DNA of 64,000 nt from contig NC_085889.1 in the NCBI RefSeq assembly GCF_035222375.1, positions 2,790,001 through 2,854,000 on the forward strand, in the 5' to 3' direction. Under the pieces are notes generated by a model that had not been told where the DNA came from, ran no database searches, and was given only the letters and a program-made list of their open reading frames with translations. The translations under genes and the position numbers were made by a program. Within the stretch, counting starts at the first letter, position 1. Every line of letters starts with the position of its first letter. The DNA is from Podospora pseudocomata. Taxonomy: Eukaryota > Ascomycota > Sordariomycetes > Sordariales > Podosporaceae. Positions 1-11,239 of this stretch are shown here, in pieces.

Positions 1-47
1 AACTGGCAGAATATTACCGGCACGTGAGGTGTATCTTATCGATTAGA

Positions 48-2201
48 TCATACAATCCTCCACACTCTAGTCTTCCCAAGATAGCCCCTGGGGGACCGCG
101 ACCTGATACTTCCAACCTCCTCATCCACCTCTTGTATCCTGCCTGGATTCTCCTGATAGACCACCGTCCTGCTCCAGCTAGCCACCAGCCTCTCCACCCC
201 CACCTTATCCAACGCGTGTGGACATACTTTGACAAATGTCCAGTCTTCACCATGTTGCCTCAACAACATGGCCAGCCCAGGGTAAATCTCGACCAAAACC
301 TCCTCTCGGTCCAACCGCTTGACCTCCACCGTCTGAATGGTATCCTCGCCATCTCCCTGTCCGGTCCAGGCAAAGAAACCCCTTACTATCCTCGGCCTCA
401 TAATTTTCATGACCTTGTTCTTGGGGTCGAACTCTAGGGCCTTGTCCTTTTGAGAAGAATATCTCGATCGGGCAGGAAAGTCAGCAGCACCTTGCAAGGC
501 CCTTGAGTTGGGCCAAGGCACAGTCCAGTCTGCAGCCCAGGACGGCAAGCCCTTGATGGCTGGTGAAGACTTGATCAATGACAAAAAGAACCCAGGTCCG
601 TGTCGCCGGATAAGAAGGGCCGAGTATCCTGCGTACACTTGCGCCACAGGCGTGAAATAGCTGACCTTGTCCAACTCTTCTCGACCAGCTCCCACTCCAT
701 CCAGCCAGTGAGCAATATTGAGAACCCCAAAGATCTTGTCTCTCGGGTCTTCACACTGTCTGCCCCTTGTCTCGATTAGTAGATCCAGCAGATGCGAGCC
801 TCGCGAGCTCCTTTCTTGGCTAGCAACGGGCTTTTGTCGTAGCAAAACAAAGACCCTGCCCACGTCGATATCCCCTTGACCTTGAGACATCAGCATGCTC
901 AACAGATGCATAGCCCGCTCTCCAGCTGTCTCTCGATTACCGCACAACACTCGGATCCTCTTCATCTCTGGGAGGGAAGCCTCCTGCAGCACCCAGACTC
1001 TCTTGAACCACCGTCTGGAAAAGTATTCTCTCAGAACCCGGTGCAAGTCACTCGGCTCCGGCGGTCGCCTGGGTATTACCCCCATCGAGTAGACCATCCG
1101 CAGCTCCCTCAGCAACCTTTTCACCCTTTCAGAATATCCTCTTATCAGCCGACCCATCTCCTCCATTCGTACGGCGACGTCGTTGCTGACCTCTTGCAGC
1201 TTGCCGAGGACGCCTTCTGGCCGGTGAAAAAACTGAAGGGCCGACTGTGGACTAAACAGACCCCCAGATGGCACCGCTAGTTTCTCAGCATCAATATCAT
1301 TGAGCCAGTCGTACAGTCCATCTGTCTGTGGCGTTCCCTCACCGGTGTACACCACCACCTGTCTCGCCGAGACAAATATCCTCGACATGAGCTTCACCTG
1401 CTGACTCCTTTCCTCAAGATCAGCCTGGTTGATACACACAGCATCGATCCACACCGTCCTGCTTTTGCCCTTCCGCCGCAGTCGTCGCATCGCCAGCTCA
1501 CAGTTGTGGCCTATCCCAAGCTGTCGGTATATCCCCCTTTTCGCATGGAACACCAGCGAGATGTGACCCGTCTTTGCAGTCTCACCCTCCTCATCAGCCC
1601 AGGTATACGACAGCGCATCGTACGTCGGGTTCGTCCGCAGATCCACACTCCTAATCTCCCCCCTCAGCGGCGCCATGTAATCCTCCTCGGGGAAAATAGT
1701 CAACAGCCTCACCGAAGTGGGCGTGCCCAACATTTCAAAAGTATACCGCTTTGTCTCCACCAGCTCCCCCTCTTTCTTCTCCCCCCCCTTTTCCACCACA
1801 GGCCTCTCCCTCAACTTCATCCCTCCCCAAACCTGCACCCTCAACCACAGGTTCTGCACCTCCCTCGGCAAATCCACCATCTGCCTCCCCAACCTCTTCC
1901 ACTCGTTGATATCCCCTGCCCTCCGACACAGTCCCACCGCCCACCAGATCACGAGCACCACTTGCACGATGCACATGATCCATAACACCAAGATAGTGAT
2001 GCATGGTATACCATAGCTCCATGCGATTCCCTTTAGACACTTTCTCGATATCTCTCTTGGAGATATACCGTCTCGTCTCCCACGGTAGATCTGGACAGTA
2101 ATAATACCTGGCCAGGAGACAGGAATAAAAGGCATGAGGACAACAACGAGAAAGATGAGAGGGATGGCGAGGGGAAGCGGGACAATAAACAAGCCCCCCA
2201 T
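48..2201 (-). CDS. HET-domain protein with N-terminal membrane segments
   Basis: An intron-less frame of about 717 aa. The first real ATG is at 2201; the frame stays open further upstream but only with a non-ATG codon. The HET domain begins near residue 194 with YDALSYTW, followed by the conserved WIDAVCINQ and, further on, WVLQEAS. These are the signature blocks of fungal heterokaryon-incompatibility proteins, which trigger cell death when incompatible strains fuse. Unusually, two long hydrophobic stretches precede the domain, at about residues 2-30 (rich in L, I, V, P) and 61-92. This suggests that the protein is anchored in a membrane with the HET domain on one face. The HET calls are firm. 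The membrane topology is inferred from hydrophobicity only. The partner that would activate it cannot be read from the sequence. Confidence 0.85.
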   Translation of the reverse strand: MGGLFIVPLPLAIPLIFLVVVLMPFIPVSWPGIITVQIYRGRRDGISPREISRKCLKGIAWSYGIPCITILVLWIMCIVQVVLVIWWAVGLCRRAGDINEWKRLGRQMVDLPREVQNLWLRVQVWGGMKLRERPVVEKGGEKKEGELVETKRYTFEMLGTPTSVRLLTIFPEEDYMAPLRGEIRSVDLRTNPTYDALSYTWADEEGETAKTGHISLVFHAKRGIYRQLGIGHNCELAMRRLRRKGKSRTVWIDAVCINQADLEERSQQVKLMSRIFVSARQVVVYTGEGTPQTDGLYDWLNDIDAEKLAVPSGGLFSPQSALQFFHRPEGVLGKLQEVSNDVAVRMEEMGRLIRGYSERVKRLLRELRMVYSMGVIPRRPPEPSDLHRVLREYFSRRWFKRVWVLQEASLPEMKRIRVLCGNRETAGERAMHLLSMLMSQGQGDIDVGRVFVLLRQKPVASQERSSRGSHLLDLLIETRGRQCEDPRDKIFGVLNIAHWLDGVGAGREELDKVSYFTPVAQVYAGYSALLIRRHGPGFFLSLIKSSPAIKGLPSWAADWTVPWPNSRALQGAADFPARSRYSSQKDKALEFDPKNKVMKIMRPRIVRGFFAWTGQGDGEDTIQTVEVKRLDREEVLVEIYPGLAMLLRQHGEDWTFVKVCPHALDKVGVERLVASWSRTVVYQENPGRIQEVDEEVGSIRSRSPRGYLGKTRVWRIV

Positions 2202-2862
2202 TATGTATCTTTGCAAACTCGATAATGAAAGCTCAAGCAATGTAGCAAAAGAGATAAAAGATATTGACCATTGTCTTGGCTGTAAGGAGCGTCATGAGAA
2301 AAAAAGAAAGAGCTGTTGGTCAAAAAGAGTGACGAGTCAGCCTCGCAGCTGCGCTGAAACAAACTACCACACACCCATCCGCCGCGCCGCACTGGAGCTG
2401 AAGATGCAGATGCAGCCAGCCGCAAGCAAGTGAGATCTGGGGCGTCGGGAATCGAGTCTGGATTCAGATTTGGCGGGCTGTATTGTCTCCACACACACGC
2501 ACCATCTCTCCCAAAATCGTCGCAACTCAAGTGGCCATTTCCCGAGGCGACGGCGCCGGTGTAGAATGCGTGATAAAAATACGTCGGTGACGAAAGAGTA
2601 AAAGAATGACTGAGCGAAGGTGTAGAATACTCGGTGAGGAAAGGAAAGTGTTGACTAAAGCGCTGGTCTACAACGGTGTGGAGAGAGAGAGGCCTTGGCA
2701 CGGAGCATCCCGAGGTTCGCTCAACGTCATTAAACACAAGTGCTACCTTTACCCAACATCAGGACATGAACATGTGCATTTTTCACAGAGTTTTTATCCG
2801 TGTGTAACATCATAAAAGTACAATTTTTTTTTGCCCCGCCAGGGGCATCAACCCTACTACCA
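2202..2862. other. Upstream region of the HET gene
   Basis: About 660 bp between the HET start and the AIM24 stop, both genes being on the minus strand. It holds the HET promoter and 5' leader and the AIM24 3' end. An open minus-strand frame at 2201-2737 has no recognisable domain and is probably leader sequence. Confidence 0.5.
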
Positions 2863-4160
2863 TCACCTCACAAACTCATTCAGAGACTTTGCGTCTTCAA
2901 AGCTGACCTTGCCACCCCCCTTCACGTTGGCAATGTGAATCTTGGTCGGTTGATCCTCCGCCTTCTTGTCCTGAATCCTGGGGTGAGTGGTCAGCTCAAC
3001 AGCCTCTGGTACCACCCCCGCCTTGGCATCTGCAATCTCATTGACGTCGTCCTTGGTCAAGACATCCCTAACCCGAACACCGCGGCTGGACATGAGGATG
3101 GTTCTCGGCCCTTGAAAGTGGAGGAATAGCCTGTCACCCCATATCGTCCTTCTGGTGGCCGTTCTCAGGCTAAACAGGAAGCTGGCAAGTCCTTTGTAGA
3201 TCGAGGTATCGCGCATAGCGTTCCAGAATCTGGCCACTCGGTCGGGCATGAACCTCTGGGAGGCGGCTTTTATCGAACTCGGGACGGCGGGAATTTGGAA
3301 GCTTAAGGTGGTGCTCTTCAGACGGAAGGGCCGTGGGGGGTTCTTGTTGATGGTATAAGCGACCACGTGTGATGGGTGTAAAACAATCTCCTCCCCTTCC
3401 TTGAGAACCAGATCATAGACCTGTCCTGGCGCCGAGAGAGCCGCCAACCCTCGGCCAGTGATGTATGTGTTGCCCCAGTGTGCCAGCGACAAGCCTTGCT
3501 GGATGCGGGGCGATAATCTCAACGTGTGACCTGTCCAAGCAAGAAGCGCATTTCTTTGCGCAACCATCCAGTCGGTTGTGCCATCGAGACGGAGGACAGA
3601 GAAGGTTGTGTTGGCGGACTTGGTGGCTATTAAGGCGGTAACTGGGCTCGTGGAGGTTATGCGCTGGTAGAGGAACGGGATGCCGAGAAAGGCTCGGCTC
3701 GTGGGGGAGAGAATCGAGAGGGCGGAGTGTACCTGGAAACAAACGATCAGTTTCCATAACCAACATGAAGCTAGATTTGAAGGAGCCATACATTTTCCAC
3801 CTTGCCGCCTACTGACACCAAGATACCTCGTCTTGTGTAGAGCCGCTGGGATGCCGAGAGGGAAACCGACAGAAGGGAATGTGGAGCGCCAATAACCTCG
3901 AATTGGGCATCTTGAAGCTGTCAGCAATACAATCCCATCCCCACACTAGGTAGGTGTCCAGGTTGCAGGAGCCTACCCGTCTGAGCAGCGCGGCCTGCGT
4001 CAAAGGCATCGGGGCCTGGCCGGTTGGTGGGGGATGCGCTAATCTGAACTGTTCGACATTGCCAGCAAACAAAGCTTGGCCTCGAGGAGAGGGTTATGGT
4101 GGTTGGTCGTGTTAGCCTTGTTGTTTGAGATAGCCTGAGAAGAGGCGCTTGACCGCGCAT
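2863..4160 (-). CDS. AIM24: AIM24-family mitochondrial protein
   Basis: Three exons: 4160-3977, 3910-3792 and 3732-2863, giving 390 aa. The two introns are 66 and 59 nt, both GT-AG with frame preserved. The N-terminus [16 protein letters not shown] is basic and hydroxylated, as expected of a mitochondrial presequence. The body matches the AIM24 family (altered inheritance of mitochondria 24), a beta-rich protein of the inner membrane linked to MICOS and cristae shape. Recognisable pieces are [30 protein letters not shown] and [15 protein letters not shown]. The length is as usual for filamentous fungi. It is transcribed away from the kinesin gene across a shared promoter of about 470 bp. The function is by family. 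Confidence 0.85.
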
Positions 4161-4632
4161 TGTGGCTTGAAACCACAGCGAGTGGCTCGTCGTCGTCGTT
4201 ATTCCTGCGGATGTCGAGACTTGGGGATGCGGAAAATGCAGGTCCCGGTAAATTCCATGGAACCAAGCTTGGGATGACACAAACCCGTTCGTGCACTGGA
4301 CTTGGCACCGGCATCTTCAAAAGCACAGGCCACCTGCCAGCTCCCAAAGACAGCGCTCTCCACAGCGGACACCCGCCAGGGTTCAGTGGAGACAGCCTCT
4401 GTTGCCTTGGTGATTAACCCTCAAATTTGACGTGGCTGGCGCTAAAAACACCGGGTCCACTCGCTTCAGTTGGAGCACGGGCACCAATTTGTTGGAGACA
4501 TTGACGGGAAATGCCCACCTGAGCACACTTGCATTCGTTGCAGCCTCACCGCCTCCCGTCAACAAATCGGCGTCTGCTTTCCTCGCCTTCACGCCGTATG
4601 CCTTGATCCGACAATTCGAAGCCCTCCACGAA
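4161..4632. promoter_or_regulatory. Divergent promoter, AIM24 / kinesin
   Basis: 472 bp between two start codons pointing in opposite directions. An open frame from 4432 runs in frame into the kinesin start but adds 67 residues not expected for a kinesin, so it is read as 5' leader. No specific regulator site was identified. Confidence 0.55.
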
Positions 4633-6877
4633 ATGTCGGTTCGCGTTGTCGCCAGAATACGCCCTCTTCTCGAAAAAGAGCTGGACAAGGACGTCATTGT
4701 CACGGCCGACAGAGCCCAGGATGGCAAGCCCTTGACCATTGTCAAGATCCCGAGCCCCAAGAACGAGGCCGAAGAGTTCTCGTTCGCCTTCAACAGTGTC
4801 TACGACCAGGCCACCACCCAGGAGGAATTGTTCACCGCTGAAGGCATGTCCACCCGCTGGGCATCGACGCGTTTCCGGAACCGAGACTAACCGTAGAACA
4901 GTGGCGCCGCACTTGAAGGCGTTGTTCCAGGGCTATGATGTGACAATCTTTGCCTATGGAGTGACGGGTACGGGCAAGACGCACACGATGCGTGGTGGGC
5001 TTAAGTTGGCCGAGCGTGGTGTCATCCCCCGGCTCTTGAGTAACGTCTTCCGTAGAGGCAAGAAACTGGCCAAGGACAGCAACGGGGAGACAACGGTGGA
5101 TGTGGCCTTGTCCTACTACGAAATCTACAATGACAAGGTGTTTGACTTGTTGGAGCCACCGGAGAAGCGGACCCCTTCTGGTCTTCCACTGCGCGAGAAG
5201 GACGGCAAGACAATGGTGGTGGGTTTGTCGGAGCGAACGTGCGAGGACCTCAAGGATTTTGAGAAGCTGTACATTGAAGCCAACAACAACCGAGTGACGG
5301 CTGCCACCAAACTCAATGCCCACAGCAGCAGAAGCCACGCCATCTTGCGGGTCAAGGTGACACAAACGACGGGAGACATGGTCCGGGAGAGCACGGCTTC
5401 TGCCATTGACCTGGCCGGCTCGGAAGATAACAGGCGGACGGACAATGGCAAGGAAAGGCTGATTGAGTCGGCCGCCATCAACAAGTCGCTTTTCGTGCTG
5501 AGTCAGTGCATCGATGCTATCTCGCGTGGCGACAAGCGCATTCCATATCGGGAGTCCAAGATGACACGGATCTTGTCGCTCGGCCAGAACAACGGCATCA
5601 CCATCATGATCCTCAATCTGGCCCCCATTCGCAGCTACCACCTCGACACGATCAGCAGCTTAAACGTTAGTTCCCGGGCCAAGCGCATCGAGGTTCGCGA
5701 AATTGAGAATGAGGTTGTGTTCAAGCAGCTACCGCGGAGCACTGTTGGGTTGGGTGGCCCCAATGTCATTCGTCAGCCTCTTCGGCCATTGGCGAATGCA
5801 CACAATGTTGCCACGGGTGCTGTTCACGCGGCGAAAGCTGCTGAGAAGGCTGCCGAGAAAGCCGACAAGCCGGCCAAGGCTTTTATGGTTTATACTGACA
5901 AGAAGCCTGCCGCTGCCCCAGCACGGCCCGTGCCTGCTGTAGCTAACACCTCCTCCAAGCTCCAGCCTCCAATGGTGATCGCCAAACGGATTTCAGATGT
6001 CACGGATTCGGCGCTCAGGCCATCAAAGCTCGCCCGCCCTACCCAAATCGGGCTTCCCCGCCCAGCAGTAGCTGCGCCGGCTAAGGAACAGCAACTATCT
6101 ATCTCGGCAGCGCAAATCGAAGCCATGGTGGAGAAGAAGGTGGCCGAGATTCTTGCCTCGCGCGCTGCCGAACTCACTCCCCCCGCGACGACCCCTGAGC
6201 CTGCCGCACAACCCAAGGAAGAGATCAGCGAAGACGTGAAACGGCGGTTGGAAGCCTTGGAGAAGCGTATCGAGAAGGAATCATCCCGAGAGGACGGGCG
6301 GTCGGAAGGTCTCCGCTTGTTGCTGCAGGCACGCCAAGCGAAGGAGAGAGGCGAAGAGGAGGAAACGCTGCGGCTGTACGAGAGCGCATTGCCGTACTTC
6401 CCCGGACAGGCAAAACTGTTGGCGAAGATTGAAAAGCTGAAGATCAAATTAGGAAAGATGGCGCCAGAGGAGCGGACAACACCCAGGAAGACCAAGAAGA
6501 TTCTGGTGCTGAGAGATGAGGACGGAGAATATGATGGGACAGAGGCCGATGTCGAGGATGATGTTCCTCTCCGTCAGCGTAAGACGTCTAAGAAGAAGGT
6601 GTCCAAGGCATCAGATGGAGAAGAGAGCACGGGGCCAGCTTCGCCCAGGACACAGCAGCTGCTGGATATTGTCAACTCCAGAGATTTGGCGCTTATCAAG
6701 GGCCTGCATGGGTTTGGGGCGAAGAAGGCGCAGGATCTGGTTGATGTCCTCAATCTTAAGGGGGATGGCACCGACGAGGTCAACAGGATTGCGTCATTGT
6801 CGCAGCTGAAAATGCTGCCCGGCATTGGCACCCGGACTGTGGAGAGGGCCTATGAAGGGCTCACTCTGGAGGTGTAA
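4633..6877 (+). CDS. Kinesin-10-like chromokinesin (Kid/KIF22 type)
   Basis: Two exons, 4633-4843 and 4902-6877, giving 728 aa. The start MSVRVVARIRPLL opens directly in beta-1 of the motor. The motor carries the P-loop GVTGTGKTHT (about residues 90-99), switch I NAHSSRSHAI and switch II DLAGSED. The neck and middle are low in complexity (alanine, proline and lysine rich) with a short coiled segment. The C-terminus has a helix-hairpin-helix region (IKGLHGFGAKKAQDL, then MLPGIGTRTVERAY), the DNA-binding arrangement of KIF22/Kid. This suggests a motor that links chromosome arms to spindle microtubules. The single 58-nt intron starts with GC instead of GT (AAG|GCATGT) and has branch site CTAAC; this is the only donor that keeps the motor frame. 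Assignment to kinesin-10 rests on the HhH tail and is fairly sure. Confidence 0.85.
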
Positions 6878-7695
6878 AAGTTTTCGTTTTATTTTTCTTC
6901 TTTGGGTATTGTCTGTTTAGCATGGCCTGGAGTTTTGAGATTCATTACCGGAAGGGAGTTCAGGCACACATTGAACCATAGCATATTGTTTTTAATGTTT
7001 TTTTTTCCGGAGCATGTCACACTTTTTGTTTGGGTATTCAGTTGGGTCGGGTGTTAGCTTTGCGTATGCCAGATACCACTGCTGTTTTGACTTTTGCAAT
7101 AAAAGCTAGATGTTACTCTTTTTCTGGAGCACAACTGATACTCACAGTCACCCGCATGCCTCGGTCACTCCTCATCAAACCGGTGGTTACTCCCTCACGA
7201 GCTCCGCAATATGTTGTCACTTCGGGGATTTGGTCCGGGATACTGCCAAGCAAGCCACAGCTCCGGGTGTGGCTGGTGCTTCTCCGGGTTTCTCGGCATT
7301 GAGAGGCGGGAGCTCGCCATTGCATCATTGAATGCCCCACCACCCTCAACCCGCTGTCTGTAAATGTGAGTGGATGGATAACATGTCCGAGTTTCGCACC
7401 GCGGCCTGGATGATTTCTGGCGACATTTCTTTTTCCATACTCTATCCCTACAGCGACAAACATAGCCACCATGGCGCCCTGAATAGCGTCTCTCGACAAG
7501 CTCCGAGAGTCCATTGTGCCGTCATTGGCACCTGAACATCTTTTCCAACCACCTCCGCGCGATTTGTGCGCCGACGACCTGTCCACTGGCACACCCATCC
7601 CTGACGACGCGCACATTGCGCGAGAGAACGCGAATACAAAAGTCGAGTAGGCTTCCGGTCGAACGAGGGTCTCGCGCCCCCTCTCCTCCAGCACC
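6878..7695. other. Intergenic region with ATM1 promoter
   Basis: About 820 bp holding the 3' end of the kinesin gene (T-rich near 6990-7010) and the upstream region of ATM1. Short open frames here show no conserved protein. Confidence 0.5.
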
Positions 7696-9825
7696 ATGGC
7701 TCCCCAGGCGCGAATCATGATGTCCTCCACGACAACCTTCCACCGGGCAGCTCTCTCGCCTCCCTTCTCCCTCCTCCTCCGCACTCGAACCAGAACAACC
7801 ACACCATGGAACAACACCCACCGATTATCTGCCCTCTCCCCGTCCTCGCCCCTTCGAGCCGTCTTCCACACCAGCTTACCCCGACCATGGGGCCCTCGCG
7901 GTCCACCAACTCCAGAACCCACCCAGACACAGACACCCACAAAAGGAGGACCAAAGGGGGCAAAACCACAGTTTGACCCCCTCGCGGCGATAGACAAGTC
8001 AGCTCAGGAGCAACGCAAAGCTGATTGGGCGATTATGAAGGAAATGTCGCGGTACATTTGGCCAAAGGACAGCTTCGGCGACAAGATGAGGGTCATGATC
8101 GCGGTTGGGTTGCTGGTCGGTGCCAAGGTGCTCAACGTACAGGTGCCCTTCTTCTTCAAGGAAATCGTCGACTCTCTCAACATGGACTTTGGGACCACTG
8201 GCGGGACTGTCACGGCTGCGGCTGGAGCTATGATTCTAGCGTACGGCGGCGCGAGGATAGGAGCTGTCGTCTCGCAAGAGTTGCGAAATGCGGTTTTCTC
8301 CTCGGTGGCTCAAAAGGCGATCAGACGGGTGGCCACCAAGACGTTTGGCCATCTGCTCAATCTGGACTTGAGTTTCCACTTGTCCAAGCAGACGGGTGGT
8401 TTGACGAGGGCGATTGATAGGGGTACCAAGGGTATCAGCTTCCTGCTGACGAGCATGGTCTTTCACATTGTGCCTACCGCGCTCGAGATCACCATGGTTT
8501 GTGGCATCCTCACTTATCAGTTCGGGTGGGAGTTTGCTGCCATCACGGCTTGCACCATGGCGACGTATACCGCTTTTACCATCTGGACTACGGCATGGAG
8601 GACAAAGTTTAGGAGGCAGGCAAACGCGGCAGACAACCGCGCTTCGACGGTCGCGGTGGACAGTCTGATCAACTACGAGGCGGTCAAGTACTTTAACAAT
8701 GAAAAGTACGAGATTGGGCGCTATGACCGGGCCCTGCAGCAGTACGAGAAGAGCAGCATCAAGGTGGCGACTTCTCTGGCGTTTCTGAACTCTGGACAAA
8801 ACATCATCTTCTCTTCGGCGCTGACGATCATGATGTGGCTGGGTGCCAAGGGGATCGTGGCGGGTACGCTGTCAGTGGGTGATCTGGTGCTCATCAACCA
8901 GTTGGTGTTTCAGCTGTCGGTCCCTCTCAACTTTTTGGGGTCTGTCTACCGCGAGCTGAGGCAGTCACTTCTTGACATGGAGACTCTGTTTAATCTGCAA
9001 AAGGTAAACGTCAGCATCAAGGAGAAGGAGGGCGCCAAGGCGCTGGCTCTCCCCAAGGGCGGCGAGATCAAGTTTGAGGATGTCAACTTTGGATACTACG
9101 AGGACCGGCCGATTCTCCGGAATTTGAGCCTCACCATCCCCGCGGGCAAGAAGGTTGCTGTGGTCGGACCGTCTGGGTGTGGCAAGTCGACGCTGCTCAG
9201 GTTGCTGTTCCGCAGCTACGACGCCCAGAGCGGGAGGATCTTGATTGACGACCAGGATATCAAGGATGTTACGCTCGAGTCTTTGAGGAAAAGCATCGGT
9301 GTCGTGCCGCAGGATACACCGCTGTTCAACGACACTGTCGAGTTGAATATTCGGTATGGGAACATGGACGCCCCGGCGGAGGACGTCTTTGCCGCGGCGC
9401 AGAGGGCGCACATTCACGACAAGATTGAGTCTTGGCCCCACGGGTACCAAACCAAGGTTGGCGAAAGGGGGTTGATGATCTCTGGTGGTGAGAAGCAGCG
9501 GTTGGCGGTTTCGCGGTTGATTCTGAAGGACCCGCCGCTCTTGTTCTTTGATGAGGCGACGAGCGCGTTGGACACGCACACGGAGCAGGCGTTGATGAGC
9601 AACATTAATGAGATTTTGCGGGGCAAGGAAAGGACGAGCGTTTTTGTTGCTCACAGGTTGAGGACGATTTATGACGCTGATTTGATTATTGTGCTGAAGG
9701 AGGGAAGCTTGGTGGAGCAGGGGACGCACAAGGAGCTGCTGGAGAAGGGGGGGTTGTATAGCGAGCTGTGGAGTGCGCAGGAGAGATGGGGGGAGGAGGA
9801 GATCAACGCTGAGAAGAAAGAGTAG
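7696..9825 (+). CDS. ATM1: Mitochondrial ABC transporter ATM1
   Basis: An intron-less frame of 709 aa, the usual length for ATM1. The first ~100 residues are rich in R, S, T and P and lack a hydrophobic core, typical of a matrix-targeting presequence. The half-transporter membrane domain spans about 115-420, including the ATM1-typical [17 protein letters not shown]. The nucleotide-binding domain has Walker [10 protein letters not shown] (about 489), the signature MISGGEKQR (about 594) and Walker [13 protein letters not shown] (about 615). ATM1 homodimers in the inner membrane export a glutathione- and sulfur-containing species needed for cytosolic iron-sulfur protein assembly and iron sensing. 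MYH, encoded 10 kb away, is itself an Fe-S enzyme, but no regulatory link is visible. Confidence 0.95.
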   Translation: MAPQARIMMSSTTTFHRAALSPPFSLLLRTRTRTTTPWNNTHRLSALSPSSPLRAVFHTSLPRPWGPRGPPTPEPTQTQTPTKGGPKGAKPQFDPLAAIDKSAQEQRKADWAIMKEMSRYIWPKDSFGDKMRVMIAVGLLVGAKVLNVQVPFFFKEIVDSLNMDFGTTGGTVTAAAGAMILAYGGARIGAVVSQELRNAVFSSVAQKAIRRVATKTFGHLLNLDLSFHLSKQTGGLTRAIDRGTKGISFLLTSMVFHIVPTALEITMVCGILTYQFGWEFAAITACTMATYTAFTIWTTAWRTKFRRQANAADNRASTVAVDSLINYEAVKYFNNEKYEIGRYDRALQQYEKSSIKVATSLAFLNSGQNIIFSSALTIMMWLGAKGIVAGTLSVGDLVLINQLVFQLSVPLNFLGSVYRELRQSLLDMETLFNLQKVNVSIKEKEGAKALALPKGGEIKFEDVNFGYYEDRPILRNLSLTIPAGKKVAVVGPSGCGKSTLLRLLFRSYDAQSGRILIDDQDIKDVTLESLRKSIGVVPQDTPLFNDTVELNIRYGNMDAPAEDVFAAAQRAHIHDKIESWPHGYQTKVGERGLMISGGEKQRLAVSRLILKDPPLLFFDEATSALDTHTEQALMSNINEILRGKERTSVFVAHRLRTIYDADLIIVLKEGSLVEQGTHKELLEKGGLYSELWSAQERWGEEEINAEKKE

Positions 9826-10213
9826 ATGCGTTTGGACATGGTGTATAAGGAAATTGTATGTACATCTGTACACCACCTTTTCAACATGAAGTAGTAAAAC
9901 TGATTCATACCTTTAATTTGGTGCTCATGGCCATGGCATAAACAACCTGAAAGGCCAAGCACGAGTCGGTTTAAATCGGCCTATCACCTCGGCCGGGAAT
10001 TATGGCGAGCACGGCATGACGTCTTCCACTCGGCCACCACCACCCCGAGCCAGCACATGGCACCCCGCACTGTCAACTCCGATGCCGCCGGATGCAAGAG
10101 CGGGAAGCCATATTTAGTCGTCCACGGTATCGGTATATGACTACTTGATTCTCATCTACCTTAACCTCGTCTACTGGACTCCAGCCGACATCACCACCTG
10201 CTAAACCTTCACC
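9826..10213. other. Intergenic, aldolase promoter
   Basis: 388 bp without a gene. It contains the ATM1 3' end and the upstream sequence of the DHDPS-family gene. Nothing else recognised. Confidence 0.5.
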
Positions 10214-11239
10214 ATGTCCACCCGCATCCCCCCCAAAGGTGTCTACGTCCCCTCCCCGACCTTCTTCCTCCCCCGGGACTCCTCCTCCTCCTCCTCCTCC
10301 TCCTCCTCCTCCCCCGAAAGCACCCACGGCCAACTACCCGTTGACATCTCCTCCCAAACATCCCATTCCATCTTCCTCGCCCGGTCCGGCATCACAGGTC
10401 TGGTGCTGCTAGGCTCGACAGGCGAGGCGATCCACCTCTCCCGCACCGAGCGCGCCTCCCTCGTCTCGGGCGTCCGCAAAGGTCTCGACGAAGCCGGGTA
10501 TCCCAACTACCCCATCATGGCCGGCGTCTTGACCAACGGCATCGACGAGACCCTCCAATGGCTCGACGACTACGCCTCCGCCGGTGCAGATTGGGGTTTG
10601 GTGCTCGTGCCGGGGTATTTCGGCGCTGCTGCTACCACGCAGGAGGGGATAGTGGAGTATTTCAGGGAGGTTGCGAAGCGGTCGAGGATACCGGTGCTGG
10701 TGTACAACTACCCTGGGGTGACGAACGGGGTGGTCGTGCAGCCCGAGACGTACACCAAACTCGCGGGGTTGGAGAATGTGGTTGGGGTCAAGATGAGTCA
10801 TGGGAACGTGTCGATTCATTTGCAGGTTGGGCTTGACCTGGGGATTGATCATGAGGGGTTTAGGGTGTATAGCGGGTTTGGGCAGCAGTTGGGGCCGGTG
10901 GTGTTGTTTGGGGGGGCCGGGGTGATTGATGGGTTAGCGGGGTTTTATCCGAGGACGGTGGTGAGGTTGATGGGGTTGGTGGAGGGGGGGGAGCTGGCGG
11001 GGGAGAGGAGGAAGGAGGTTCAGAGGCTGCAGTATGTGGTTAGTAAGGCGGAGGAGTTTATTGTGAGGTATGGAATTTTTGGGATTAAAGAGGCGGTGTT
11101 TAGGGTTACAGGGTTGGGGTCGCTGGAGAAGGGGAGACCGCCGCTGCTGGGGGGGCTGGCAGAAGGGGAGTGGGAGAGGGGGAGGAAGTTGTTTTTGGAG
11201 GATATTGAGAGGGTTGAGCAGGAGTTGAAGGGGACGTGA
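10214..11239 (+). CDS. DHDPS/NAL-family aldolase (class I, Schiff-base)
   Basis: An intron-less frame of 341 aa with a (beta/alpha)8 barrel of the dihydrodipicolinate synthase superfamily. Visible landmarks are the substrate-loop GLVLLGSTGEAIHLS near residue 60, the tyrosine motif LVYNYPG near 163 and the Schiff-base lysine in VGVKMSHGN near 193. Fungi make lysine by the aminoadipate route, so this is not a lysine-pathway enzyme. Likely roles are 4-hydroxy-2-oxoglutarate aldolase or the L-threo-3-deoxy-hexulosonate aldolase of galacturonate breakdown. I cannot choose between them from sequence. Codon use shifts from C-rich at the 5' end to G-rich at the 3' end. A serine run (about residues 23-33) from a TCC repeat sits in a loop before the barrel. 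Confidence 0.8.
   Translation: MSTRIPPKGVYVPSPTFFLPRDSSSSSSSSSSSPESTHGQLPVDISSQTSHSIFLARSGITGLVLLGSTGEAIHLSRTERASLVSGVRKGLDEAGYPNYPIMAGVLTNGIDETLQWLDDYASAGADWGLVLVPGYFGAAATTQEGIVEYFREVAKRSRIPVLVYNYPGVTNGVVVQPETYTKLAGLENVVGVKMSHGNVSIHLQVGLDLGIDHEGFRVYSGFGQQLGPVVLFGGAGVIDGLAGFYPRTVVRLMGLVEGGELAGERRKEVQRLQYVVSKAEEFIVRYGIFGIKEAVFRVTGLGSLEKGRPPLLGGLAEGEWERGRKLFLEDIERVEQELKGT
10279..10315 (+). repeat. (TCC)n microsatellite in coding sequence
   Basis: About 11 uninterrupted TCC units encoding a serine tract near the N-terminus of the DHDPS-family protein. It keeps the frame, so length variation would be tolerated. Confidence 0.9.

Noticed and set aside
4832-5641. Long minus-strand frame opposite the kinesin motor
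   Set aside because: It is an antisense shadow of a conserved coding exon.
7113-7997. Long minus-strand frame over the ATM1 start
   Set aside because: Shadow of the GC-rich ATM1 presequence and promoter, with no family resemblance.
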